From: Isoetes taiwanensis
Taxonomy: Eukaryota; Streptophyta; Lycopodiopsida; Isoetales; Isoetaceae
DNA length: 64,000 nt
Direction: 5' to 3'
NCBI GenBank assembly: GCA_021234155.1
Contig: JAJEKV010000110.1
Location: 2,944,338 to 3,008,337 of the forward strand
A program made the position numbers and the translations under genes. The notes below the pieces were generated by a model, which worked only from the letters and a program-made list of their open reading frames with translations, made no database searches and was not told the origin of the DNA. Position 1 is the stretch's first letter. Every line of letters begins with the position of its first letter. This document shows, one piece after another, positions 11,191 to 22,079 of the stretch.

Positions 11191-11439
11191 CCATGAGAAG
11201 AATGAATTCGAATAGAGGAAGGAAGAAAACAAAGGATTCAGAAAAAACTTCAATAGATCAAGGACGATTTTGAAGAGGCTTCTTAGCAATTCGATCAGAT
11301 CTAATTATTCTTAACAGATCAAGGACGATTTTGGCAGCAAAAGGAAAGATCGGAATGATGTGCAGAAGAATAGAATGCTTGAATCCGGCAAGGTGAGGTC
11401 TTCTTGAAAGGAGAATCGTGGCCTCTTTTCATCGAAAGT
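11191..11439. other. Spacer between Harbinger ORF1 and RING copy 2
   Basis: About 250 bp. The homology between the two RING gene copies starts abruptly near 11440, so this stretch probably holds one end of the nested Harbinger, though I could not pick its terminal repeat. Confidence 0.45.
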
Positions 11440-13249
11440 ATCCTCTTCAATTCGTGCATCTACTAATTCTTCAGTTACTGGTGGCCCTGTAGCAGAGTTT
11501 GCTTGCACTGCAGCTTCTTCAGATTCCAAGTTTACCTGCTCTGTATCAGCCTTTTCCAAGCCCTTATCAAGTGCCCTCCTCCTGAAATTGTATTTCCTCT
11601 TCACAACTGATTCAGTATTCTTTCCTTTCTTACTTGCTTTCTTAGCTGATTCTGTGTTCTTTGCTTTCTTCTTGTTTCCCATTTCAGTACCTGCACTTTT
11701 CCTCTTGGTTGCTGCCCTCTTCTCTCTAACAGGTGTACTCTCTACCTCCTCATTGTCACCTGCATCATTGTCAGCAGGTTCCTTATCCTCAGGACTTGCA
11801 ATGGAAGCTTCTTCAGTAATTATCTTTCGACCTGCAGCTTTTCTCCTTAAGATCTTCCTAGGACTCAAGATCTTCCTAGGACTCATCATTAATTGGTCCA
11901 TTAAAAATTGTTGTGCATTTCCTGTATCTGCTTCACTAACAGTCTTAGCAGGTGTACCATGTTGATTTAATACACTCTCATCTACATGTGCTGCATCTTC
12001 TACAGTAGCCTTTCGCTGTGGCACATCTATTACTTTAGGCAATTCTGCTGTCATGCCCAGTTCAATATATAAATCTGGATGAATGGACACATCACATACC
12101 TTGCACTTACCTTCCTTCAATAAAGCTGCACATGCTAGATGGTATTCATGATCACAAAATAAGGTCAATGACAATTTGTACCTGTCATGGAAAGTTAGGC
12201 CACACAAACAGCAAGTACCAAAATGGTAGTGTTCTCCTTATAGTGTTGATGCAGAAAGGTGTGGAAGTCACATGCTTCAGTTCTGTCAAATGGTTAAGGT
12301 ACCCTCTCAATTCTGAAATTCTTTCATCCTTGTCTTTTATCTCATCTTCTAACTTTTGCTTCCTCAAAATACTTGTTTCCTGATCTGCAGATGTGATAAG
12401 CTTCTCGAGTCTCTGCTGATAATATATCTCCATAGTGAGAGACATCTCAAGATCTTTTCTGAAACTTGCATTTTCATCATCCAATTCAGAAATTGAAATC
12501 TTCAAATTCTCAACCTTTGTCCTGCTCTCTTCTAACTCAGCAGTAAATTTTGAATTGGATTTAGCTTCAGCAGCTAAATTGACATCAATTGCCTGCACCT
12601 CTTCAAACATTTCTGCCCTCTCATTCTCAAGTTTGTTTGCATTTAATTTGATCAACTCAAAATTCTCTATCAAAGCAGACTGGTCTAATTTAGAGTTTTG
12701 GGTAGGAGTACCTTTGCTTGAACTTGCAACTTCCCTCCCCTTTGACCTGCAACTTCTGTACTTCATAATTTGAGCTCCAAAAGACGCCCAATTGATCTTA
12801 TGATTTTCAGGATTTGCAGCAGCCGAGTCACAATTCTCCCAAGCAAAAGCATAAGCTACCTGCTTTCTTACTTCATTGTTGGGAATGTTTTCTGTTTGAT
12901 ATAGCTTCTTCAACAATGTATTCAATTTTTCCTTGAGCCGGTTTTGGACCATAAGAAGTTTCATCTTATTGTTTGGTGCTTCTTGCCAAACTGAGTACCA
13001 TTGCGCATCTCTTACATTTTGTTCAAGCCATTTCTGTCTCAAAGATGGCTGAATTCCTTCTCCTGCCAAACCGTGAATGTCTATGAATTCACGCTCAGAA
13101 TCGCTTCTACCATGCTGAGACGATTGGATCGAAGGATGAAAATGCAAAATTGATTTCGTTGGAGGAGCTTTCGGAAACAGGGGATTCGAAAATTTGGGAT
13201 CGAAAAAGGGGAAAGCCAGAAGCAAAAAGGCGCGCGGGAACCGAGGCAA
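11440..13249 (-). pseudogene. Coiled-coil/RING protein of TE-A, copy 2
   Basis: Two long overlapping frames (12185-13249 and 11311-12207) together encode the N-terminal domain, coiled coil, RING and basic linker seen in copy 1, with fewer breaks. The order is IDIHGLAGEGIQPSLRQKWL, VRKQVAYAFAWENCDSAAAN, NWASFGAQIMKYRSCRSKG, a coiled coil of about 130 residues, and the RING (CCLCGLTFHDRYKLSL ... LFCDHEYHLAC ... KCKVC). The tail is Lys-rich (RKILRRKAAGRKI, KRKSAGTEMGNKKKAKN) and nuclear-signal-like. An 11-base deletion relative to copy 1 at about 12220 shifts the frame just before the RING. The start region differs from copy 1, so MAEAV is lost. It is followed by unrelated Harbinger sequence, not by the FCP1-like domain, so this copy lacks its downstream partner. 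Confidence 0.7.
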
Positions 13250-13339
13250 TCTGCGAGATTCTATGTATTATGGCTACTCGAATTTTAGATGGCTACTCGA
13301 ATTTTAGGTGCTTCAAGTGCTTGATGCTTTCGCTCAAAA

Positions 13340-13366
13340 TTGGGTACCAATATCAAATATACACCC
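13340..13366 (-). repeat. TE-A right terminal inverted repeat
   Basis: The reverse complement begins GGGTGTATATTTGATATTGG. Immediately outside is ACAT, matching the left flank at 1451-1454. Confidence 0.8.
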
Positions 13367-13974
13367 ACATGCTTTGGGAAAAATGAAATACACATGGTTA
13401 CATAAATCGTGACCCTAAATGTCTATTGAGCATATTTGTGACAATAACTCATGAAGCTCAGCCTTAATCCCCTCAGATTTATCAAGATAAGAATCATCTT
13501 CCCAGTTAACTTTAGTAAAAGCAATAGGAACAGAATTTTCTTTATCAATATTGGGATCAGCTAAGGAGTGAGAACATTCCCAGAATTTAGAATTACAACA
13601 TTCATAATTTAATAAAGAATTAGAGATTAAATTTTGTGGGTTTAGAGTTTTTGGATCTTGCCTGGAAGAGAGTTGCTCCAAGTCCACATGAGATGCATTC
13701 AGTGCTTGATCTTGTAAAACTTTGGCTTGCAAAGACTTGTTGAGCTGAGCATCTGTACTTATGATCAGATCTGTATCATGAATCTTATCCATCACTGCAT
13801 CTGTATTCTTACAATCCTATATTATAAAAATATAGCGTGTGTCTTCCATGGAGACCTAGATCGAATGGTTGAGGATTTGATCAACCAACGGTGAAGATGA
13901 CATGTGCGCGACTTCAACCAAGATTTCATCTTGAATGTTGCTTCAATATGATTAACTCAATCCGACAGTCAAGG

Positions 13975-15060
13975 GATGACATGGGAAAGGGAAAAGGGAA
14001 AAGAAAGGGAAAATGGAGAAAAAAGGAAAAGGGAGGGGAAAAGGACAAAAGGAAAGGGAGAAAGAAGAAAAGGGGAAATAGGAAAATAAAAATAAAAAAA
14101 GGAAAAAGACGAAAATAGAAAAAGGAAAGGGGAAAAGGAGAAAAGAACAAAAAAATGGAGTAAAAAGGGAAAAGGAAGGAGAAAATGATAAAGGGAAGGC
14201 AAAAGGGCCGAAGGAAAAGGGAAGACAAAAGGGCCGAAGGAAAAGGGAAGGGAAAAGGGAAGGAAAAAGGAGAAATGAGAAAAGTGGAGGAAAAGGAAAG
14301 GCAAACGGGCCAAGGAAAAGGGAAGACAAAAGGGCCGAAGGAAAAGGGAAGGAAAAAAAGAGAGGAGAAAAAAAAAGTGGAGAAAGGGTTGGGAAAAAGG
14401 GCTTAGGAAAAGAGAAAGGAAAAGAGAAAAGGAAAGGGCCAAGGGACGGGGAAATGGAAGGGAAAAAGGGAAAGAGAGAAAGGATTGGGAGAGGAGGAAA
14501 AGGGCCATTGGGAAAAGGAAAAGGAAAGCAAAGGGAAGGGAAAGGGAAGGAGGAAAAGAAAAAAAGGAAGGTGAAATGAAAGGGGGAAAATTAAAAAAAA
14601 AAAGAAAAAAGGGAAAAATGGGGAGTGAGAAAATGAAAATTTGAGAAGGTAAAAAGAAAAGGAGAATGAAAGAAAGGGAATCGTGGGGATGGGCAAACGA
14701 GAAAAGGGAAAAGAGAAAAAAAAAGGGAGTAAAACGGGAAAATAAAAATGGGAGGGGAAAAAAAAAAAAAAAAAAAGGAAAAAGAAAACACGACCTAGAT
14801 TTAATGTAATAAATGTAAAAGGAAAAGGGAAAAGGGAAAAGGAAAAAATAAATGGAAAAAAAGAAATGGGAGAAAAGGAAAGGGAAAAATAGAAAAGGAA
14901 AAACAGGAAAGGGGCAAAACCGGGAAAAGGGCAACGGAAGAAATGGGATAGTGGAAAAAGGTAAACGAGAAAATAGAAAAAGAAAGGAAGCAAAAAGGGG
15001 GGGAAAATGGAAAGCAGAAAAAGGCAAAGGGAAAAGGGAAAAAGCTTGGAGAACCTTGGG
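13975..15060 (+). repeat. GGGAAAA-type purine array inside the Helitron
   Basis: About 1.1 kb of irregular GGAAAAGG/AAAAGGGA units with some GGGCCGAAGG and GGGCAAA variants. Almost no pyrimidines occur on this strand. Long Lys/Arg/Glu/Gly frames here and Phe/Pro/Leu/Ser frames on the other strand are by-products of the composition, not genes. Confidence 0.9.
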
Positions 15061-15160
15061 GGAACTGGGAAATGCAGTTGAATGCTCTTAATTGTGCAAT
15101 CTTAAAAATGCGAGTTCATTTAACAATTGCTCCAATGTATCATTTATTGTTTCTAGCTAT

Positions 15161-15177
15161 GCCCAGCAATGCTGGGC
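15161..15177 (+). other. Helitron 3' hairpin
   Basis: A perfect 8-bp stem, GCCCAGCA with TGCTGGGC, and one loop base, 11 nt before the CTAG end. It is the expected replication-termination hairpin of Helitrons. Confidence 0.9.
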
Positions 15178-16639
15178 TCCATTTCTAGTTTCCTATATTG
15201 CTGTCCATAAAGTCCATCTCCAAAATGTTATGAATTCTGAGACCACTGCTTTCTTGGGAACTGTCTTGAGAATCCTTAATGACCAAATCAAATAGATTCA
15301 TATCCTATTGAAGCTCTGCTATCTGGTCTGCAATAACTGGGGATAGGCCACCAAAGTTATCTGGGGGAAGTGACAGAGGATTTATATATGGAGATAGGTC
15401 AATTAGGTCCGGTTCATGAATGATTGAGGAGGGAGGTTCAATAGATGAAGGGACAAAGGCAATTGGCTCCAATGTGTCTGCACAAAAATCCTCAGATAAG
15501 TCAGTTAGAATGTTGAAACTATTGGAACAGTAAACCTTTGAAGAAGTCACATTGGTTGAGTTGGTAGAAATATCTTGAAGAGTTGATGAAGATATATCAT
15601 GTGTTGGTGGTGCTTGCAAGGCAGAAGTCAAACATAATTTTGAGCCTAATTGCTCATTATCCCTGTTTTGCTCAATATTTTGCTTAATATTTTCACTTTC
15701 TTTTGCTTTTGAGCCAAGGTGCTCAATTTCTTTGTTCTGCACAGAACTTTGTTCTGGACTTTCCTTATCTATAATTAATGGAATCTCATTTCCAATGGAT
15801 TTAACTTTTGCTGTATTTTTGTCACTGCCAGTCTTATCCTTGTAGACTAGATTTCCACTATGCTTGCCTTTATCCTTTGAATATGGACCAACACTTGAGT
15901 GTATGACAATCCCTTTGTTACACTGATTATGAGGCAAGATATTTTTACTAAATTCCAAGATGGAATTCAAAGTATTATGCAAATCATCAGTGCTTGGAGC
16001 CAGTGGAGCCTTTCCCTTTGAGAGTGATCTGTCTTGAAAAGCTCTGGCTACCTGAACTGGTCCTTTCAACTTAAAATTCTCGATGGGGGCAGAGTTGTTG
16101 GTGAGAGTATCCATATTGCCCCTGTTCAATATTTTAATTTTAACAGAAGGCTGAGACAGTGATGAATATCCAGAGAAACCAGACGAATGACTATGAGCTT
16201 GAGATTGATCAATGTTTGTTGCCAATTTTTCTTGGGCCATTGCCTTTTTTTTTTTGAATTCTTTTCTGGCTACCATTGACATCGACCTTCCAAGAGTTGT
16301 TTTTGTCTTCAGTCTTCTTATCTTGAATCACAAAATGTTGAGCTTGTTTGTCTAAGGCCTGAATTGAGTCTCTTTTCCTGAGGTCTGTGTAATCTCCATT
16401 TTCCTTTTCTACTGATATTGAGCACTTAGAACAAGAGAAATGCCTAGAGTTGCAAGCATGGCAGAGATTTGGTAGACCTACCCACCTTAATTGAATAGAA
16501 GCTTTAGATCCAAAAAAGTCAATGAAAGGAATGACAGTTGGAATGGGCTTAGAAAAGTCAATTTGAACATAACATCTTGGTGGTTTGAAAGAGGAGAATT
16601 CTGTTGCAATGTAAGTTCCAACAGAATTGAAGATTTGTG

Positions 16640-18447
16640 AAAAGAGAACACAATTTTGACTGGTATACTTATTCCAATGAAGCCCTTCAACAGCAGCAAT
16701 ATAATTGTCTAGAATGTACCTATTTGGAAGAAAGGCAGATTGAGAAGGACTTATAACATTCTGGAGATGACCCTTAACTCTATTAGCAATAATTTTAGCA
16801 CATACTTTGTAAGAAGTGTTGGTCAGAGAAAGTGGCCTCCAATCTGCAAAAGATGAAGGGTCCTCCTTTTTTGGAATTAGAGAAATAAGACCAGCAAAGA
16901 TAGCAGGATGAAGATGATTTGATAGCCAGAAACCATGGATCATTCTAGAAAAATCACCATTGAGAATATCCCAGAAGTGTAGATAAAAATCGGATGGGAA
17001 TCCATCAGGACCAGGGCTTTTCCCTTGGCTAAAGATGTTAAGGTTTTAAAGATCTCATCAACACTGGGAGGAAAGGACAGACTGATATCCATGGAAACAT
17101 TTTCAGCTGAATCTTGACAAGTAGAAATATTCTTAACCATATCATAAAATGTATTGGCCATGTTAATAGAATTAGAGTCACAGGATTGTTGAGAGAATAA
17201 TTCAGCATATTTACTGTTAAAGAATCTGGATATGTCAGAATGATTATCAAGAATGATAATCTGAGGTAACTTTAGAGATATTTGACTTCATAAGTTTGTT
17301 CTCGGCCACCCTGAAAAAGAACTTTGAATTTCCTTTGTCTAGATTGGCATGATATTTGAGTTTACATGAGATAGTAGCACCCTTAGCTTCAAATTCCTCA
17401 ATTGATTTAATGGAATTTTCCAGATTTCCCTTTAATAGGTGTAAGTTAGGATTCAATGGATCAACTTGCAGCTGCATTCTAACATTCTTAATATCCTGCA
17501 AATATTTATTCTTCTCTGCATTTTTCTGAGCCTGGTAATTTTTGGCCCAGCTCTTGATCCACCCTTTAGCTGCTTTGATATTAGCATAGAATTCCCTCAT
17601 AGATGTGGAATTGTTTAGGCTAACCCTTGGGAGATTGGAGTAGAAGGAATTGAATTCAGCACAAAAGGCCTCAGATTTCAAAAGAGAACAGTTGAATTTA
17701 AAGGGAACATTGCCTTGTCTCTTAATCAAGTTGTCATGTTTAATGGATAAGAATTGAGGCTGGTGATCAGAAATCGAAGTACATTCATCACTAGTGACCA
17801 AACAGTTGTCCCAAAAGCCATTAGTTAAATTGGTAATGTAGAACCTGTCTAAGGCACAAAAAACTCTTTTACTGCCCTCTTGCTTGTTACTCCAGGTAAA
17901 TTTAGCAGTTGAAGAAGGGATATGGTGTAAAAGATGGTTGTCAATGAGATTTTCCCAGGAGATCTTTTCATTCAAGGAAAGGTTGAGCTGTTTAACCACC
18001 TTAAGATCCCAGGAGGGAGTATTATTGAAATCTCCCCCCAAGATCCATGTTGGAGTTGCCATGGTTTGACAGCCAACTGTCTATATTCGACCACATAGAT
18101 TCTCTGACCCTTGAATCTGTAGATGCATAGATATTAATGATGCCAAAGTTATTCTCAGAAGAGGAAAAAGTAACAGCCTGCCAAGAATTGTAGGGACTGT
18201 TGTATATTGAGGTGTGTTTAAGGTTTTTCCAGATAATACATAAACCCCCCGAGGTACCTGTGGCTTCAATCCAAATGGATGCACAACCTGGTGATATCCA
18301 GTCTGCCAAATTGGAACATTCAAATTGGGGTAACCTCAATTCCTGTAGCATGACAATGTCAGCATTATACTGTCTAATTTGAGCAATGGCTCTTCTTCTC
18401 TTAAGAGGGCCTTTTATGCCCCTTAAATTCCAGGACAAGATCTTCAT
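16640..18447 (-). pseudogene. LINE-B ORF2: AP endonuclease plus truncated RT
   Basis: It begins MKILSWNLRGIKGPLKRRRA (Met 18447) with the Asn of the first AP-endonuclease motif. Next are MLQELRLPQF with the catalytic Glu, WILGGDFNNTPSWDLKVV, LDRFYITNL and SISDHQPQFL with the SDH motif. A frameshift at about 18050 separates the first two parts. After a long linker come GKALVLMDSHPIFIY (a frameshifted G-K-x-P-G-P-D-G segment), LIPKKEDPSSFADWRPLSL, YKVCAKIIANRVKGHLQNVI and SQSAFLPNRYILDNYIAA, the first RT blocks. The frame then passes into ORF1 sequence before the FxxAFDxV and YxDD catalytic blocks, so it cannot reverse transcribe. Confidence 0.8.
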
Positions 18448-18481
18448 TTGTCAACTATTTAAAGAAAAAAAATAGCTAAGA

Positions 18482-21238
18482 TCAATGGTTCCTCAGTTTT
18501 TTCTTCTGCCTAGTATTGGCTGCAGGGGTTTCAGATAGGATGTGGCCTTTCTTATATTTAGCCTTCTTCCCTTTTTTATGCTTCTCAGGCAAAGTAGAGT
18601 TTGAAGAGTCAGCCTTAATCCCCTCAGATTTATGAAGATAAGAATCATCTTCCCAGTTAACTTTAGTAAAAGCAATAGGAACAGAATTTTCTTTATCAAT
18701 ATTGGGATCAGCTAAGGAGTGAGAACATTCCCAGAATTTAGAATTACAACATTCATAATTTAATAAAGAATTAGAGATTAAATTTTGTGGGTTTAGAGTT
18801 TTTGGATCTTGCCTGGAAGAGAGTTGCTCCAAGTCCACATGAGATGCATTCAGTGCTTGATCTTGTAAAACTTTGGCTTGCAAAGACTTGTTGAGCTGAG
18901 CATCTGTACTTATGATCAGATCTGTATCATGAATCTTATCCATCACTGCATCTGTATTCTTACAATTTCCTATATTGCTGTCCATAAAGTCCATCTCCAA
19001 AATGTTATGAATTCTGAGACCACTGCTTTCTTGGGAACTGTCTTGAGAATCCTTAATGACCAAATCAAATAGATTCATATCATGTTGAAGCTCTGCTATC
19101 TGGTCTGCAATAACTGGGGATAGGCCACCAAAGTTATCTGGAGGAAGTGACAGAGGATTTATATATGGAGATAGGTCAATTAGGTCCGGTTCATGAATGA
19201 TTGAGGAGGGAGGTTCAATAGATGAAGGGACAAAGGCAATTGGCTCCAATGTGTCTGCACAAAAATCCTCAGATAAGTCAGTTAGAATGTTGAAACTATT
19301 GGAACAGTAAACCTTTGAAGAAGTCACATTGGTTGAGTTGGTAGAAATATCTTGAAGAGTTGATGAAGATATATCATGTGTTGGTGGTGCTTGCAAGGCA
19401 GAAGTCAAACATAATTTTGAGCCTAATTGCTCATTATCCCTGTTTTGCTCAATATTTTGCTTAATATTTTCACTTTCTTTTGCTTTTGAGCCAAGGTGCT
19501 CAATTTCTTTGTTCTGCACAGAACTTTGTTCTGGACTTTCCTTATCTATAATTAATGGAATCTCATTTCCAATGGATTTAACTTTTGCTGTATTTTTGTC
19601 ACTGCCAGTCTTATCCTTGTAGACTAGATTTCCACTATGCTTGCCTTTATCCTTTGAATATGGACCAACACTTGAGTGTATGACAATCCCTTTGTTACAC
19701 TGATTATGAGGCAAGATATTTTTACTAAATTCCAAGATGGAATTCAAAGTATTATGCAAATCATCAGTGCTTGGAGCCAGTGGAGCCTTTCCCTTTGAGA
19801 GTGATCTGTCTTGAAAAGCTCTGGCTACCTGAACTGGTCCTTTCAACTTAAAATTCTCGATGGGGGCAGAGTTGTTGGTGAGAGTATCCATATTGCCCCT
19901 GTTCAATATTTTAATTTTAACAGAAGGCTGAGACAGTGATGAATATCCAACAGAAGGCTGAGACAGTGATGAATATCCAGAGAAACCAGACGAATGACTA
20001 TGAGCTTGAGATTGATCAATGTTTGTTGCCAATTTTTCTTGGGCCATTGCCTTTTTTTTTTTTTGAATTCGTTTCTGGCTACCATTGACATCGACCTTCC
20101 AAGAGTTGTTTTTGTCTTCAGTCTTCTTATCTTGAATCACAAAATGTTGAGCTTGTTTGTCTAAGGCCTGAATTGAGTCTCTTTTCCTGAGGTCTGTGTA
20201 ATCTCCATTTTCCTTTTCTACTGATATTGAGCACTTAGAACAAGAGAAATGCCTAGAGTTGCAAGCATGGCAGAGATTTGGTAGACCTACCCACCTTAAT
20301 TGAATAGAAGCTTTAGATCCAAAGAAGTCAATGAAAGGAATGGCAGTTGGAATGGGCTTAGAAAAGTCAATTTGAACATAACATCTTGGTGGTTTGAAAG
20401 AGGAGAATTCTGTTGCAATGTAAGTTCCAACAGAATTGAAGATTTGTGAAAAGCACTCTTCATGCCAGTAAATTGGGCTAAGGTCATCCATTTGCACATG
20501 AGCAATACAAAGCTTTTCAAAATCAGGAAGAGAGAGAGTAGGACCCCATTTAAGAAAGTTAAGCTGAAAAGTATCACAGGTGACTCGACCAGTCTTGAGA
20601 AAGAAATTGGCAGTTCTTGAGGATCCACACTCAAACATGATGTAGGGAAAGTTAAGCCAGAAAATAGAGTTAATGATAATCACTTTGTGGAGTTTTAAGA
20701 GCTGATCCCACATTCTCTCAATTTTCAACCCAACTTTGTCAACCCTAACCAATACAGCAGAATTTTATAATGACTGAATTCTTGAAGCAATGATAGTGGA
20801 ATGAAGCTTAATACCTTTGAACAGATGAACAGAGGGCGGGGTCTGAGCTTTCATTCGATCCAGATTGATTGTGAGATCTTGATCAGTCAGAGTTTCAACA
20901 ATTGGCCTTTGGGGTCCGTTTCGAATGGGAATACCATTTGCATCAAGGGTTGGGACGCCATTGTAACTAGGATCCTTGGAGAGATCATCCCATATAGGAG
21001 TGGAGCGATCAAGGTGATACATACCTTTTTGAAAGCTGCCAGAGTCAGAGAAATCCCCAAATTTAATGAAGGAAGAAGGATGTTCATGGAAATTACTTAA
21101 CTGGGATAGAAGAACGGCTCGATCGCTGGCGGCCAGGAGCATAAATTGGTGCAGAAGAGAGATGGAGTTAAACTTTAGGGTTTTAGCAGAGGTATATTTT
21201 CCTTTTTTTGAATTTTTAGCCGAAGCCATTAAAGGCAA
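18482..21238 (-). pseudogene. LINE-B ORF1, full-length, one internal stop
   Basis: One frame of about 918 codons starts at Met 21238 or the in-frame Met 21229 (MASAKNSKKGKYTSAKTLKF). It is interrupted once, by TAA at 20765-20767. Past the stop, RMWDQLLKLHKVIIINSIFW, TGRVTCDTFQLNFLKWGPTL and IFNSVGTYIATEF resemble the DUF4283 RNA-binding domain of plant LINE ORF1. CHACNSRHFSCSKC is a zinc knuckle. The remaining 500 residues are Ser/Asn/Lys-rich and probably disordered, ending KKGKKAKYKKGHILS and RQKKKLRNH. It ends 35 bp before ORF2. Such proteins coat LINE RNA. The single stop could be a sequencing error or a recent inactivating mutation. Confidence 0.75.
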
Positions 21239-22010
21239 GAAATTACAGGAGGAAACAACAAGGGAGACAGAAAGGATGAAGAAATTGCAGAGAGGGCTAA
21301 AACTGTTAAAGATGAAGAGAGGAAGGAAGAAATAAGAGCAGAGAAGCTAACTACCAACTAGAAAGGCCAGAAAACCAAAAATTGCCAAAGCTTGCAATCA
21401 AGGCAAAGAATTTTGCAGTTTATTGATCGGAATAAACTTTCACCATTATCTTTTCATCTGTCCATTCACAATTGACTCTAAAGATACATGTTGTTGAGAT
21501 GTGCTTGTTACCAATGAATTCTTCCAGTCAGGAGTCGAGCATTTGAACTTCAAATTCTGTGCAGCTTGGGATGAAAGAGTATTCTTTATGAAAGAGATGA
21601 TCTGGAAACCACTGATTGACAATTAAAGAATTCCACAGATCAGAAGAGGAGCCACATAGAAAACCACACGTAAATCTGTCTCCCTGTTTGACAATTGCGA
21701 AAATTTTAGTATCCATACAGAGCAAGGATCGAGGAGAAAACAAATTTGCTGACCCTCTACAGGGCCAGCTGATGGATCTTCCAGAGATTTCGATCAGAGA
21801 TGGCTCAGATCGAGTTGAAGGCTCGAAATTTTGTCAAGAAAATGTTTGTACCAGAAAAGGAGGGAAGAGGCAAAAAAAACAAGAAATAAGGCGCACGCGA
21901 CATCTCCCCCTCTTCAACCACATCCTTTTTATCGATCTGTGTCTAATACGACTATTTTGACCAAGATAACCAATAAGCTAATGTGATTACACAACCACCC
22001 TAATTCTGAG
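21239..22010 (-). other. Probable LINE-B 5' untranslated region and flank
   Basis: No motif-bearing frame. The block directly upstream of ORF1 is purine-rich on the plus strand (21239-21335), and the minus frame 21528-21743 (MFSPRSLLCMDTKIFAIVKQ) is unrecognised. The LINE 5' end was not located. Confidence 0.4.
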
Positions 22011-22079
22011 TCTATAGTAGGGAACAACAGCAAAAAAAACACTACATGTCGTCGTTCAGAAAAATCTACATGTAGTTAT

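Larger units (their letters stand above)
1455..13366. mobile_element. TE-A: 11.9-kb DNA transposon with DDE-like, FCP1-like and RING genes
   Basis: The ends are 27-bp inverted repeats (1455-1481 and 13340-13366) that start GGGTGTA and differ at one base. They are flanked by ACAT on both sides (1451-1454 and 13367-13370), a 4-bp target duplication. Inside lie a transposase-like gene (+), a convergent FCP1-like gene and a coiled-coil/RING gene (-). The RING gene and right end are present twice: 5.6-7.66 kb and 11.44-13.37 kb. Between the copies sit a glycosyltransferase fragment, a direct repeat and a broken Harbinger. The internal right end at 7664 has no ACAT flank (next bases are CAAAT), so the outer end is the better boundary. 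The 4-bp duplication is compatible with the Sola superfamily, but I cannot assign the superfamily from sequence alone. Confidence 0.7.
13815..15188 (+). mobile_element. Non-autonomous Helitron with GGGAAAA array, empty site preserved
   Basis: The insert begins TCCTATATTATAAAAATA and ends with the hairpin GCCCAGCAATGCTGGGC (15161-15177), an 11-nt spacer and CTAG (15185-15188). It sits between A and T with no target duplication. The unoccupied site survives in the paralogous ORF1 copy near 18960-18975, where ACAA is followed directly by TTTCCTATA. A 5' TC, 3' CTRR, a subterminal hairpin and A|T insertion are the defining Helitron features. There is no Rep/helicase coding sequence, so it is non-autonomous. 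Most of its length is a purine array. Length is 1,374 bp. Confidence 0.9.
13415..16640 (-). pseudogene. LINE-B ORF1, second partial copy, split by a Helitron
   Basis: From about 16640 it carries SQIFNSVGTYIATEFSSFKP and the zinc-knuckle-like CHACNSRHFSCSKC, then the Ser/Asn-rich tail through 15305, resuming at 13814-13415 (DKIHDTDLIISTDAQLNKSL onward). It is almost base-for-base the same as 18600-20460 in the full copy. Differences include a poly(T) length change near 16245 that shifts the frame and absence of a 30-bp internal repeat present in the full copy near 19940-19970. The end at 13415 departs from the full copy after KSEGIKA, so the C terminus is lost. Confidence 0.75.
13415..21238 (-). 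mobile_element. LINE-B: rearranged non-LTR retrotransposon
   Basis: Read on the minus strand the order is complete ORF1 (21238-18482), ORF2 endonuclease and start of RT (18447 to about 16640), then a jump into a second, partial copy of ORF1 (about 16640-13415) split by a Helitron. The second ORF1 copy is nearly identical to the first, so the rearrangement is recent. The junction falls after a shared GAAGATTTGTGAAAAG, where the RT reading CVLF continues as SQIFNSVGTYI of ORF1. Catalytic RT motifs and any 3' tail are therefore missing. Confidence 0.7.

Noticed and set aside
13925-15091. Long frames rich in Lys/Arg/Glu on one strand and Phe/Pro/Ser on the other
   Set aside because: They follow the GGGAAAA composition of the array, lack domains and change with each repeat slip. 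The same applies at 23.5, 29.2 and 32 kb.
22011-22020. TCTATAGTAG as a Helitron 5' end for the 30080 terminus
   Set aside because: Preceded by G instead of A, and no independent copy supports it.
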